Source: Niastella sp.
GTDB lineage: Bacteria > Bacteroidota > Bacteroidia > Chitinophagales > Chitinophagaceae
Direction: 5' to 3'
DNA length: 64,000 nt
Assembly: GCA_017744515.1 (NCBI GenBank)
Contig: JAGIBF010000004.1
Coordinates: 62,001-126,000 of the forward strand
This document shows positions 1 through 8,407 of the stretch, in pieces (position 1 is the stretch's first letter; every line of letters begins with the position of its first letter). Below the pieces are notes generated by a model. The model searched no databases and was not told the origin of the DNA. It saw only the letters and a program-made list of their open reading frames with translations. Both the position numbers and the translations under genes were made by a program.

Positions 1-372
1 GAAGAATTGCGTCATCAAATAAATGACGGAGTGATATTTTGGTGTTTTGTTGAAGAAGGTAGCATTATTGGTGTTATGGGTATTCAGGATAAAGGAGAGG
101 TGACGTTAATCCGTCACGCCTATGTGCGCAGCGCCGCGCGGAAAAAGGGAATCGGCGGGCAACTGCTACAGCATTTAACCTCCCTGACTTCAAAGCCAGT
201 GTTGATAGGTACCTGGGCTGATGCCACCTGGGCCATCGGCTTTTATCAGAAGCATAATTTTCGCCTTGTGTCCTACGAGGAAAAAGAGCAACTGCTTAGA
301 AAGTATTGGACAATCCCCGAACGGCAAGTTGAGACATCGGTGGTTTTAGTAAGTTTACATTGGAAAATATAA
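1..372 (+). CDS. GNAT family N-acetyltransferase, 5' end missing
   Basis: The reading frame is open from the first base of the window, so the N-terminus lies outside; the TTG at position 7 is only an internal codon. The visible 123 residues show the GNAT acetyl-CoA binding signature: a beta strand (VTLIRHAYV) followed by the pyrophosphate-binding loop RKKGIGGQLLQHL, then a strand and WAIGFYQKHNFRLV, the usual C-terminal 'A..FY.k.GF' motif. Enzymes of this family move an acetyl group from acetyl-CoA to an amine; the substrate cannot be told from this fragment. A strong intrinsic terminator follows directly, so the gene ends its transcription unit. Confidence 0.85.
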   Translation, partial: EELRHQINDGVIFWCFVEEGSIIGVMGIQDKGEVTLIRHAYVRSAARKKGIGGQLLQHLTSLTSKPVLIGTWADATWAIGFYQKHNFRLVSYEEKEQLLRKYWTIPERQVETSVVLVSLHWKI

Positions 373-395
373 AAAGCTACACTATCTCATAGAGT

Positions 396-428
396 AAACC
401 CTTCAGGTCGTTGAGTCTGAAGGGTTTT
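396..428 (+). terminator. Intrinsic terminator after the acetyltransferase
   Basis: A perfect 11-bp stem (AAACCCTTCAG at 396-406 with CTGAAGGGTTT at 417-427) closes a 10-nt loop and runs into TTTTGT. The symmetric A and T tracts would allow function in both directions. Confidence 0.85.
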
Positions 429-443
429 GTCTTGTGTAACTGT

Positions 444-470
444 CCGGTACTACAAATTGAGTATTTCCTA
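444..470. promoter_or_regulatory. 27-nt element, copy 1 (core TACAAATTGAGTATTT)
   Basis: The 16-nt core at 451-466 is identical to 63253-63268, and 23 of 27 positions match across the wider element. Both cores end exactly 60 nt upstream of a lipoprotein start codon. The core contains a TAC-N7-GTA inverted repeat, the kind of half-site arrangement used by LuxR/NarL-type regulators. It is a candidate activator site or promoter element; function is inferred. Confidence 0.45.
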
Positions 471-526
471 CGCAGGCTGAAGATTAGATTTTTGGACCAT
501 CAAATCATCTTCTAAAGCGTAGAAAT

Positions 527-3500
527 ATGAAAAAGGTTTTTCTTTTCTCCTTTCTTATACTGATGGCAATCAGTAATGGTTGCCGGAAAAATGACCATAA
601 GGGTAATGATGATCCGCCCATCCCCGGTCTGCCCAAAGAAGGCGTGCTGATCAGCACCAGTATGTTTGGCAGGGTAGTGGATGAGCAGGATAAGCCATTG
701 TCGGGCGTCACTGTTGCCGGTGGCGGCAAAACGGCCCTTACGGATGACAATGGTGTTTTTGTGATCAACAATGTCATGCTCGATCAGGCACGCGCCTACA
801 TTACAGCCACCAAGGCCGGTTACTTTGGCGGGTCGCGTATTTTTCAGCCTGTAAAGGATGGTACATCGAGGCCTCCGCTGATCAAAATGCTGGCTCAAAA
901 AAGCATCGGTACCATCAAGGCTTCTACAGGTGGCTATGTGGAGTCTAAAGGTGGTACCAGAATAGAACTGCCGGCCAATGCAGTGGAAGGCTATACCGGA
1001 ACGATCAATGTAGTAGCCAATTACATCAACCCGACCAGTCCTGACTTCTTTGCGCGCATGCCGGGCGACCTGGCTGCGGATAATTCCGAAAACAAAAGAG
1101 GCGCCTTAATCTCTTATGGCATGTCGCATATAGACCTGTTGGATGACAATGGCAAAAAGCTAAAGATCAAAGCGGGTATGCAGGCAACTGTTACACTGCC
1201 TGTTCCCAAAAACTTACAGGCCAGTGCTACGCCTACCATCGCCATGTGGTATTTCGATGAAACCAAAGGCATCTGGAAGCAGGAGGGAAGTGGTACTTAT
1301 CAGAATGGGAAGTACGTAGGCAAGGTGTCGCATTTTTCCATCTGGAACTATGACCACTGGAATCCGCTGATGAACCTGCCCATGATTTTGCGGTGGATGT
1401 TGTCCAAGCTTTCCAGCGCACCACCCGAAGACCTCGATAATATCCTCAATCACCCGCCCGATTTTGTCGTCACAGTGAAGGATAAAAAGACAAAGACAAC
1501 GTTGTATACCAATACTTTTCCGCCTCCTGTGCGTGATCAGTCCAGCAATACACCTCAGGCAACCAGTACTGTTACCTTTCCATTGCCCAATATGACGGAA
1601 GTAATGGAAGTAACTGTTACGCCGGTACAGCCCGGGGGGCCAGACTATCCCCGGAATATCAATTACTCACCAACGGATGATGAGGTACCACCCTCAGCGC
1701 CCACGTTTGCTACGGAGCAGGAAAGTGTTACTGTAGAGGTGACGCCGACTAATCCGCCATCGACTATTACTATTACGCTTCCTCCGCAAGGTGGCGGGGG
1801 TGGTGGCAGTGGCGAGACGGTGGTGAATGTAAATGGTAAAGCGGTAAACTGTGAAAACAGACCCGTTACCACAGGCTATGTATTCATGAGCATGCGCAGT
1901 GGCAATACGATAGTCAAAAGCACCACGGCCCCCATTTTTGGCACTGAAGGACGTTTTACTGCACAGCATGTGTTCTTCAATGCGCTGCCAAACCGGGTTG
2001 ATAATGTGGTGCTCACCGTATATGATGTAGCTGCCGGCAAGAAAAGCCAGGACCTCGCCATCAATGTCAATCCTTCGGTGGCGCATATGATACAGGCTCC
2101 TGTATCTGTGTGTAACACGCCCGGAACCGGTAACCCGGGAACAGGGACAGGTAAAGTATTCCAGGGTAATTACTCTATTAATGATGCTGCTACTTTGAAA
2201 AAGTTCATTGATTCTGCTTATACGGAAGTAAACGGTATACTGTATGTGTCCAATATGAGCGACCTCGGAGGGATTATAAGCCTTAAGAAGGTATGGGGCC
2301 TTGAGCTTCGGAGTAATACCCTTGCCAACCTTGGCGGACTGGCAGAGTTGGAAAGCATGAGCTGGCTCACGATAGTAGCCAATGGCCAGTTGATCAATGC
2401 TGCTTTCCCCAAACTGGGCAACAAAATTATGCAGGGTATCCACGTGAATAATAATTATTCATTGGTTGGTCTTACGCTGCCTTCCGTAGAAAGTGTCAGT
2501 CCATTGGGTAACGATAATATCAGTATTACGGGTAACCCGGTATTGAAAACGTTCTCCATGCCTAACTTAAAGTCCGTAGACAAGTGTGGTAATATCGAGA
2601 TCACGAATACCCTGCTGGAAAACCTCAACGTATTCTCAGGCGCCAGCGGCACGTTGGGTGGTTGGGGGATGACGCTGGTAGATAATCCATCGCTGATATC
2701 TGTAAGCGGGTTGAAGAATGTTGTGTGTACGGCGAGGCTTACGATCGATCAATGCCCTAAATTGGCTTCTCTCGATGGTATCAATATTCCGGCGGATATG
2801 ACTGATTGGGTGTCTTTGACCAGGAATGATGCATTAACTGACATCAGCCAGGTAGGAAATAAGTTGAAGTCTACCGGTGGGCTTACTATACATTTTAACG
2901 GTGCTCTTGTAACTGCGAGTTTCCCGTTGTATGAAAAGGGCAATGTGTCGTGCAAGGATAATGGCAACCTCGCCAGCCTTAGTATGCCGAAATTTAAAGA
3001 GGCGGCATCGGTAGACCTTACGCACAATGTGAAGTTATCTTCTGTCAACATGAATGCGCTGGAGACGCTTCCCAATGGTTTTAACCTGAATGGTGGTTAT
3101 GAAACGGTGCAGGCATTAAGCTCGTTCGATTTGCCAGCTTTAAAAAGCTGCGGTAGGTTTACGATCACTAACTGTCCGGGTATTACTAATCTCGATGGGT
3201 TCAATAATCTGGAGATCGTGGATGGTGATCTTAGTATTTCCAATGCCAACATACCCGGCGCCAGTATTAAGCTAAAAACCATCAACGGCTTCAACAAGCT
3301 CACCAAAGTAAACTATTCTTTAGGGTTGGAAACAGCAGCGGGGTCGGGCGATGGCCTGGTAGGCTTTGATGGACCGTTGAATAGCATTAAAGGGTTTACA
3401 CTCCTGAAGACTGTAGGTGCTATGTTCAACATTGGTGGCAAAAACCTGACGGATATTTCTGGTTTTGCCAACCTGGAAAGCATCGGGCAGGACTTCAGGA

Positions 3501-3937
3501 TCATTACTACCGGGCTGACTGGGCTGGAAGGGTTTGCCAAACTGAAATCATCCGGCATGAATGAAAACAGGTTGATCCAGATTGCAGACAATACCAAGCT
3601 TACTTCGATCAAAGGGTTTGCTGCGCTCACTACGGTAGCAGGTATCTATTTCGTGCGCAATCCGGAGTTGAAGGATCTGCAAGGGTTGGAAAAGATCACG
3701 TCTATGAAGTATGGCATTACGGTGAGTGGAAATGGTAAACTGGTAAACCTCGATGGCCTGGCTAATGTAGAAGGTGCTACTACTGGTATTTTTGTCAACC
3801 AGAACACGATCCTGCGAAACCTGTGTGGTATCACCAAGATCGTGAAGGGAGGAGGCAATACCGGTTCGTACCAGGTGACCGGCAACGCCTACAATCCGAC
3901 CGTGCAACAGATAATCGCCGGACAATGTAGTCAATAG
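527..3937 (+). CDS. Large surface lipoprotein with carboxypeptidase-like regulatory domain and L-domain-like repeats
   Basis: The 1136-residue protein starts with a lipoprotein signal peptide whose likely lipidated residue is Cys19 (AISNGC). Residues about 39-110 form a carboxypeptidase-regulatory-like beta sandwich (GRVVDEQDKPLSGVTV... TDDNGVF). A region with no family I recognise follows, then glycine/threonine/proline linkers near residues 420 and 530. From about 545 to the end there are many short repeats of the type 'L..L.G...L..I.G...I..N..L', which resemble receptor L-domain or beta-helical leucine-rich folds and look like a binding surface. It lies 26 bp upstream of a TPR histidine kinase on the same strand, so cotranscription and a sensing role are possible but inferred. 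The ATG start fits the signal peptide. No enzymatic motif is visible. Confidence 0.7.
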   Translation: MKKVFLFSFLILMAISNGCRKNDHKGNDDPPIPGLPKEGVLISTSMFGRVVDEQDKPLSGVTVAGGGKTALTDDNGVFVINNVMLDQARAYITATKAGYFGGSRIFQPVKDGTSRPPLIKMLAQKSIGTIKASTGGYVESKGGTRIELPANAVEGYTGTINVVANYINPTSPDFFARMPGDLAADNSENKRGALISYGMSHIDLLDDNGKKLKIKAGMQATVTLPVPKNLQASATPTIAMWYFDETKGIWKQEGSGTYQNGKYVGKVSHFSIWNYDHWNPLMNLPMILRWMLSKLSSAPPEDLDNILNHPPDFVVTVKDKKTKTTLYTNTFPPPVRDQSSNTPQATSTVTFPLPNMTEVMEVTVTPVQPGGPDYPRNINYSPTDDEVPPSAPTFATEQESVTVEVTPTNPPSTITITLPPQGGGGGGSGETVVNVNGKAVNCENRPVTTGYVFMSMRSGNTIVKSTTAPIFGTEGRFTAQHVFFNALPNRVDNVVLTVYDVAAGKKSQDLAINVNPSVAHMIQAPVSVCNTPGTGNPGTGTGKVFQGNYSINDAATLKKFIDSAYTEVNGILYVSNMSDLGGIISLKKVWGLELRSNTLANLGGLAELESMSWLTIVANGQLINAAFPKLGNKIMQGIHVNNNYSLVGLTLPSVESVSPLGNDNISITGNPVLKTFSMPNLKSVDKCGNIEITNTLLENLNVFSGASGTLGGWGMTLVDNPSLISVSGLKNVVCTARLTIDQCPKLASLDGINIPADMTDWVSLTRNDALTDISQVGNKLKSTGGLTIHFNGALVTASFPLYEKGNVSCKDNGNLASLSMPKFKEAASVDLTHNVKLSSVNMNALETLPNGFNLNGGYETVQALSSFDLPALKSCGRFTITNCPGITNLDGFNNLEIVDGDLSISNANIPGASIKLKTINGFNKLTKVNYSLGLETAAGSGDGLVGFDGPLNSIKGFTLLKTVGAMFNIGGKNLTDISGFANLESIGQDFRIITTGLTGLEGFAKLKSSGMNENRLIQIADNTKLTSIKGFAALTTVAGIYFVRNPELKDLQGLEKITSMKYGITVSGNGKLVNLDGLANVEGATTGIFVNQNTILRNLCGITKIVKGGGNTGSYQVTGNAYNPTVQQIIAGQCSQ

Positions 3938-3963
3938 CAGAAAAAGAGTATATTTATTACCAC

Positions 3964-5937
3964 ATGAACCGCTTTGTTTTATCTGTCATTGCCCCTATGC
4001 TTTGTGTGTGTATGGCTACTGCACAAACGAAGACTATTGATAGTTTGCTGTCCATGATCTACAAAGCAAAGGGTGAGCAGGAAAAGCTGGTGGCTATGAT
4101 CAACTTGTGTGAAGAGTACCAGAGCCTGAACCGTGATACGCTGGATTATTATTCCTTCAAGGCGCTGGAGTTATCGAAGAAGGCAGGAGATAAAAAACTG
4201 ATCGATCTGGCAGCTATTGCGGTAGCAGATGATTACTACAGGTGGGGATGGGGCGACAGTGCGCTGGCGACCATAGCTCCGGTGTTAAAAAATAACTCAG
4301 TTACAATGCCTGCCGAAAGGGCTGTGTATTTCAAAGCAGCCCGTAGGCAGGCATTGTATTTTTCCAGCAAAATGAAGCTGCCTGAAGCGCTGGATGTATT
4401 GTACAAGCTGGTGAACGAAGCAGAGCAATACAACGATACTATTGTCATCACTACTAACCTCAATACGATTGGGTCTATATCGCTTCTGCGCGAATCACCA
4501 CAAGTGGCCCTGGGATGGTTAAACAAGGCAAAAGGTTTTCTGACGAGCGATGCGCGCTTTGATGCGGTGCGGGCTGCTATTTACGTCAACTTGTCTGAAG
4601 GGTATTTCCTTGACAACCGGCTGGATTCTGCTGTTTATTATATCGAAAAAGGTGTACAGTTTTTCATGGTACAACAAAACCTGATGAGCCTTGCATTGGC
4701 GTTGCAACGACAATCGAGGATATTGCTGAAGAAGGGTGATGTGGCGGGTGCCGAATCGGCTTTGAAAGATATGATCGAGGTGCGCAAATCGACACATGAT
4801 GGAGGTGTTTGGGTGGACGATAATATTTCCCTGATCGATTTTTATATTACTTCTCATCAATTGGACAAAGCGATCAATTACTGTCAAACAATGTTGAAGC
4901 GGGGCGATCTGTATGAGGTTAAGCCGGGACAAGGAGAACTTCTTACTAACAACCTCAGCATGCGCTTGCTCTACTATCAGGAGCTGGCTAAATGTTATAA
5001 GCTGAAGGGCGACGCTAAACTATACCAGCATACACTGGAACAGATCATCCTGGCCAAGGATACTTTGGCAGAGGCGCGTGAAGAGCTGGCCATTGCAGAA
5101 GTACAAACCAAGTACGAGGTACAGAAGAAGGAAAATACCATCATGCAGCAAAACCTCACTATTGTGCAGAAAAATAATATGCTGTTGCTGTCACTCAGCA
5201 TTGCTATTATTGTTGCTGTCATTGTTTTTTTCCTGTTCAGGGATTATCGCAAAAAGCAAAAGCTGAAAGTGACCAGGGCCATCGAGCATGAAAAGCTGCT
5301 TACGGTTCAGGCGATAGCAGATGCTGAAGAGAATGAACGCAAGCGGATTGCAGCTGATCTGCACGATAACCTTGGGGCTTATGCTGCGTCTATCGCATCC
5401 AACCTCGATGTGCTGCAATCTGAACAACTGAGTATGCAGCATACTACTGCTTTGCAGGAGTTGAATAACAATTCGCAAACAATGGTGGCCCAGTTGAGTG
5501 ATACCATATGGGCCTTGAATAAAGATTCGCTTACTCTGACGGCCATTAGCGACCGGCTCAAGGTATTCCTGAACCGTCTCCGGAAAAGCTATCCCGGCAT
5601 CGAGATGGAAGTGGAGGAGCGTATTGGTGATGATGTTGAACTGCCGCCCACACAGGCGTTTCACCTTTTCCAGGTGATCCAGGAAGCGGTGACCAATGCT
5701 GTAAAGCACAGTGGAACGCAATTGCTGACCGTGCAGGTGACTGGTGGCGAGCAATGGGAGATAGCTGTCATCGATTATGGAAGAGGGATGAGCTCAACAG
5801 GTCATAATGGACATATTGTTTCCGGCAACGGCCTCCGGAATATGAAGGACCGGGCGGGTATATCCGGATGGCATATCAGCTGGGAAGGTGTGAATGGCGG
5901 CGGTACCGCCGTGGTGGTCCGTTCTATGGAAGATTAA
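3964..5937 (+). CDS. TPR-containing sensor histidine kinase (HisKA_3 type)
   Basis: The 657-residue protein has a signal peptide (residues 1-20), a helical tetratricopeptide-like region to about 380, a transmembrane helix near 405-426 (LLLSLSIAIIVAVIVFFLF), and a cytoplasmic kinase core. The phosphoacceptor is His467 in IAADLHDNLGAYAAS, typical of the HisKA_3 (NarX/DesK-like) group. The N box EAVTNAVKHSG carries Asn578, followed by the G boxes VIDYGRGM and GNGLRNMKDRAG. The TPR part should sit in the periplasm and sense a protein or envelope signal. A NarL-type response regulator begins 19 nt after the stop and is its probable partner. The signal is unknown; the neighbouring lipoprotein could supply it. 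Confidence 0.9.
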   Translation: MNRFVLSVIAPMLCVCMATAQTKTIDSLLSMIYKAKGEQEKLVAMINLCEEYQSLNRDTLDYYSFKALELSKKAGDKKLIDLAAIAVADDYYRWGWGDSALATIAPVLKNNSVTMPAERAVYFKAARRQALYFSSKMKLPEALDVLYKLVNEAEQYNDTIVITTNLNTIGSISLLRESPQVALGWLNKAKGFLTSDARFDAVRAAIYVNLSEGYFLDNRLDSAVYYIEKGVQFFMVQQNLMSLALALQRQSRILLKKGDVAGAESALKDMIEVRKSTHDGGVWVDDNISLIDFYITSHQLDKAINYCQTMLKRGDLYEVKPGQGELLTNNLSMRLLYYQELAKCYKLKGDAKLYQHTLEQIILAKDTLAEAREELAIAEVQTKYEVQKKENTIMQQNLTIVQKNNMLLLSLSIAIIVAVIVFFLFRDYRKKQKLKVTRAIEHEKLLTVQAIADAEENERKRIAADLHDNLGAYAASIASNLDVLQSEQLSMQHTTALQELNNNSQTMVAQLSDTIWALNKDSLTLTAISDRLKVFLNRLRKSYPGIEMEVEERIGDDVELPPTQAFHLFQVIQEAVTNAVKHSGTQLLTVQVTGGEQWEIAVIDYGRGMSSTGHNGHIVSGNGLRNMKDRAGISGWHISWEGVNGGGTAVVVRSMED

Positions 5938-5956
5938 CTTATTAAAAAAGTGTGTT

Positions 5957-6628
5957 ATGGAGTTTAAAGTAGCCCTGGTAGAAGACAATGCAGTGAACAG
6001 GAACACCTTTATGCAAAAGCTGAAATTGTCGGGCAAGATGGAGCTGGTGTTCACTGCTTTCAATGGCAATGAATGTCTGGAGCAGTTGAAAGGATTGTCG
6101 CATACCGGCTTGCCACAGGTAATATTCATGGACCTCGAAATGCCTGAACTGAATGGCATAGAAACGATACGCATTGCAAAGGCATTGTATCCCACCATTC
6201 ATTTTATCGTACTCACGGTTTTCGACGACGATGCGAAGTTGTTTGAAGCCATCCGGGCGGGAGCATCGGGTTATATGCTGAAACATGAGCCCGCTGCGAT
6301 GCTTGAAAATGCCATCGTTGAAGTGCTGCAAACAGGAGGAGCTCCTATGAGCCCGGCCATTGCGCGCAAGGCGCTGCAATTGTTGAGCCGTACCCCCGAG
6401 CTGGCCCAGGCGCCTGCCGCCAATAATGAGATATTGGTGAATGTTACCGACCGGGAAAAAGAGATCCTGCAATACATGGTAAATGGTTGGGATGCCAAAC
6501 GAATTGCCGTAGAAACCGGGCTGAGCGTACTGACAGTCCGCAAGCATATTGCCAATATCTACGACAAGCTGCATGTAAATTCAAGAGCCCAGGTGATAAG
6601 TCTTGCTCATAAAAATAAATGGGTGTGA
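5957..6628 (+). CDS. NarL/FixJ-type response regulator
   Basis: A receiver domain occupies residues 1-125, with the acidic pocket ED (9-10), the phosphorylated Asp59 in VIFMDLEMPELNG, the conserved Thr in IVLTVFDDD and Lys in YMLKHEP. A LuxR-type helix-turn-helix follows at about 155-220 (TDREKEILQYMVNG ... LSVLTVRKHIANIYDKL). The frame stays open to position 5894, but the ATG at 5957 gives the normal receiver start MEFKVALVEDN, whereas the upstream extension overlaps the kinase gene and is not conserved in type. It is the cognate regulator of the kinase just upstream. It ends 6 bp from a convergent AHSA1 gene. Confidence 0.93.
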   Translation: MEFKVALVEDNAVNRNTFMQKLKLSGKMELVFTAFNGNECLEQLKGLSHTGLPQVIFMDLEMPELNGIETIRIAKALYPTIHFIVLTVFDDDAKLFEAIRAGASGYMLKHEPAAMLENAIVEVLQTGGAPMSPAIARKALQLLSRTPELAQAPAANNEILVNVTDREKEILQYMVNGWDAKRIAVETGLSVLTVRKHIANIYDKLHVNSRAQVISLAHKNKWV

Positions 6629-6634
6629 GGTTTA

Positions 6635-7087
6635 TTATCCTTCCACCAATTGCTTGATCTGCACCAGTATTGGGTTCCAGCCTTCGCCGTTGTTCCACGC
6701 CTCCTTGTATCTTCTTTCGCCTTCGGCTACCTTGGAGTAGTCGCCTTGTGTTACTGTCAATACTGTATGCCCGTTCTGCGGCTGCAGGTCGTAGGTGACT
6801 GTCAGGTAATTTTCTGATACATCGTCAATATTGGAGTGGGGATCGATGGTGGTGTAGGACAAAAACTTGCCCGGGTCGATCCCGACGATATTCCCTTTGA
6901 CAAAAATCATTTCTTTTCCTTCGTATTCGCCTTTCCATTCCAGGCTGCTGCCGGTCTTCCAATCGGATACGGTCTCACAGCCAAACATATACTTTTTGGT
7001 CTGTTCCGGATTTACCAGGGCATCCCATACGGTAGCGGCGGGGGCGTTGATGGTAATGGTATTTTTTACAAATAATGGCTGGCTCAT
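6635..7087 (-). CDS. AHSA1/SRPBCC-family ligand-binding protein
   Basis: The 150-residue protein has the START/Bet v1-like pattern of activator of Hsp90 ATPase homologue 1 family members: an N-terminal strand ITINAPAATVWDALVNPEQ, the motif TKKYMFGCETVSDWKTGS, then EWKGEYEGKE and a C-terminal helix GWNPILVQIKQLVEG. Such proteins form a hydrophobic pocket; most bacterial members have no assigned function. It converges with the response regulator (6-bp gap) and has its own promoter box at 7112-7119. A decayed copy of its first 17 or so codons and upstream region lies at 15691-15821. Confidence 0.85.
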   Translation of the reverse strand: MSQPLFVKNTITINAPAATVWDALVNPEQTKKYMFGCETVSDWKTGSSLEWKGEYEGKEMIFVKGNIVGIDPGKFLSYTTIDPHSNIDDVSENYLTVTYDLQPQNGHTVLTVTQGDYSKVAEGERRYKEAWNNGEGWNPILVQIKQLVEG

Positions 7088-7111
7088 AATGTATTGTTTT
7101 TAATGACAATA

Positions 7112-7119
7112 CAAACGTA
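7112..7119 (-). promoter_or_regulatory. Bacteroidota -7 box for the AHSA1 gene
   Basis: On the minus strand the bases read TACGTTTG, an exact match to the Bacteroidota -7 consensus TAnnTTTG, 24 nt upstream of the start codon. In the decayed copy the same box has become TACACTTG. No clear -33 TTTG was found. Confidence 0.5.
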
Positions 7120-7219
7120 GGGTGTTTATCAGGACCCGGATTGCATTTTACGGATTATTTGTTGCGGGAGGGGGAGGATGGCAGTTGTTTTTTGCTAAAT
7201 TCGGTTGATAACCTTTATC

Positions 7220-8254
7220 ATGAGGATTTTAGCATTCATACTTCTATTTCTATTTAATAATGGGATTTGTGCAGGACAGGTCATCACTGACAAGCAGAAA
7301 ATTGCCGACTTTAAGCGTGACATTTTGAATGAGGTTTTCATGCCCCGGTTTGATACGCTTAGGTTAAATGATTTGATGCTGGTAAAAGAACAGCATGGTG
7401 TAGTGAGGCGCATCACTACTTTTCAAAAAAACAAGAACATCGTGTTGTATGAACATTATTATAGCGATACCAGGAAGCTTATGTTTACCTATGCTCTTGA
7501 TACTTTAGGGCAGCAAACCGGCATTGAAAATCATTACTCGGAAAAAGGAGTATGGGAGTATTCAATAAATTGGGACAATGGTACATGGATTGCTTACGAT
7601 AAAAAGAACTATCCATTTTATAGTTTGCAAAACAAAATGAAGGTAAAAGCTGACAGTTTAATCAGTAAAATGTATGGACACTCATTTCTGACAAAAAATG
7701 CAGTTTGGAATGTCACTGGTTCCTATATGTCGAATGCCAAAGAGGTTGAACGCTGGACAGACCTGATTAAAAAAACGCCAACATCATTCATGTTCCGTTA
7801 TGATGTAAAGCTTGATAAGGGCAAACGGTATGACAGGCTTATCGAGTTTGAAATAGATAAAGACGGTAATTTTATTCCCAATGAAGATGAGTTTGTTTTT
7901 GGTTTTGAAGATGTTCCTGATAGTTTGAGGCGAAGTTTTAAGCTTTCCTATGAGGATGCTATCGCGAAAGCAAAAAGCCTGGGATTAACAGAGAATGACT
8001 CTGCCAAAGCTGTAGGGCTTTTATATTGGGAGAATTTTAGAAAGCCAATAATCTATAATGGAAGGTTTCGCTTTTATGTACTGTTGCGGACAGGAACTAT
8101 TGACAAGGATGTTCCTCACGGGCATTCAAGCAGGACAATAAAATATGATGTTTATTCTTTCAATCCCTGGACTGGTGACTTTATCGAAAAGAAGAAAATG
8201 ATGGCTACGAATGCCTTGAAAATCGGGAGCGGGCTTATTGCGGATAATGACTAA
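7220..8254 (+). CDS. Secreted protein of unknown function
   Basis: The 344-residue protein starts with a signal peptide (MRILAFILLFLFNNGICAGQ); the ATG at 7220 is preferred over the in-frame TTG at 7205 because it places the charged residue directly before the hydrophobic core. The body is mixed alpha/beta with no family I recognise. The last third (LSYEDAIAKAKSLGL ... YDVYSFNPWTGDFIE) is loosely reminiscent of PepSY-type repeats, but this is weak. It sits alone between the divergent AHSA1 gene and the second TPR kinase. Its base composition is more AT-rich than that of the kinases on either side. Confidence 0.6.
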   Translation: MRILAFILLFLFNNGICAGQVITDKQKIADFKRDILNEVFMPRFDTLRLNDLMLVKEQHGVVRRITTFQKNKNIVLYEHYYSDTRKLMFTYALDTLGQQTGIENHYSEKGVWEYSINWDNGTWIAYDKKNYPFYSLQNKMKVKADSLISKMYGHSFLTKNAVWNVTGSYMSNAKEVERWTDLIKKTPTSFMFRYDVKLDKGKRYDRLIEFEIDKDGNFIPNEDEFVFGFEDVPDSLRRSFKLSYEDAIAKAKSLGLTENDSAKAVGLLYWENFRKPIIYNGRFRFYVLLRTGTIDKDVPHGHSSRTIKYDVYSFNPWTGDFIEKKKMMATNALKIGSGLIADND

Positions 8255-8372
8255 GTTAACTATTGAGCTTTCGTGCGCAACCGGAAAGAGTTTGGCAATA
8301 TAGAAATTACAGTTAATTTTAATGGATACTGTCGTCACCCTAATATGGTATTTATGGATGGGTGCAAGGTGA

Positions 8373-8380
8373 TACATTTG
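8373..8380 (+). promoter_or_regulatory. Candidate -7 box for the second TPR kinase
   Basis: TACATTTG matches TAnnTTTG exactly, 27 nt upstream of the ATG at 8408. Nineteen nt further upstream is TTTA, a weak match to the -33 TTTG. Confidence 0.45.
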
Positions 8381-8407
8381 TTGACTGCTTAATTTCAATA
8401 CTAACCA

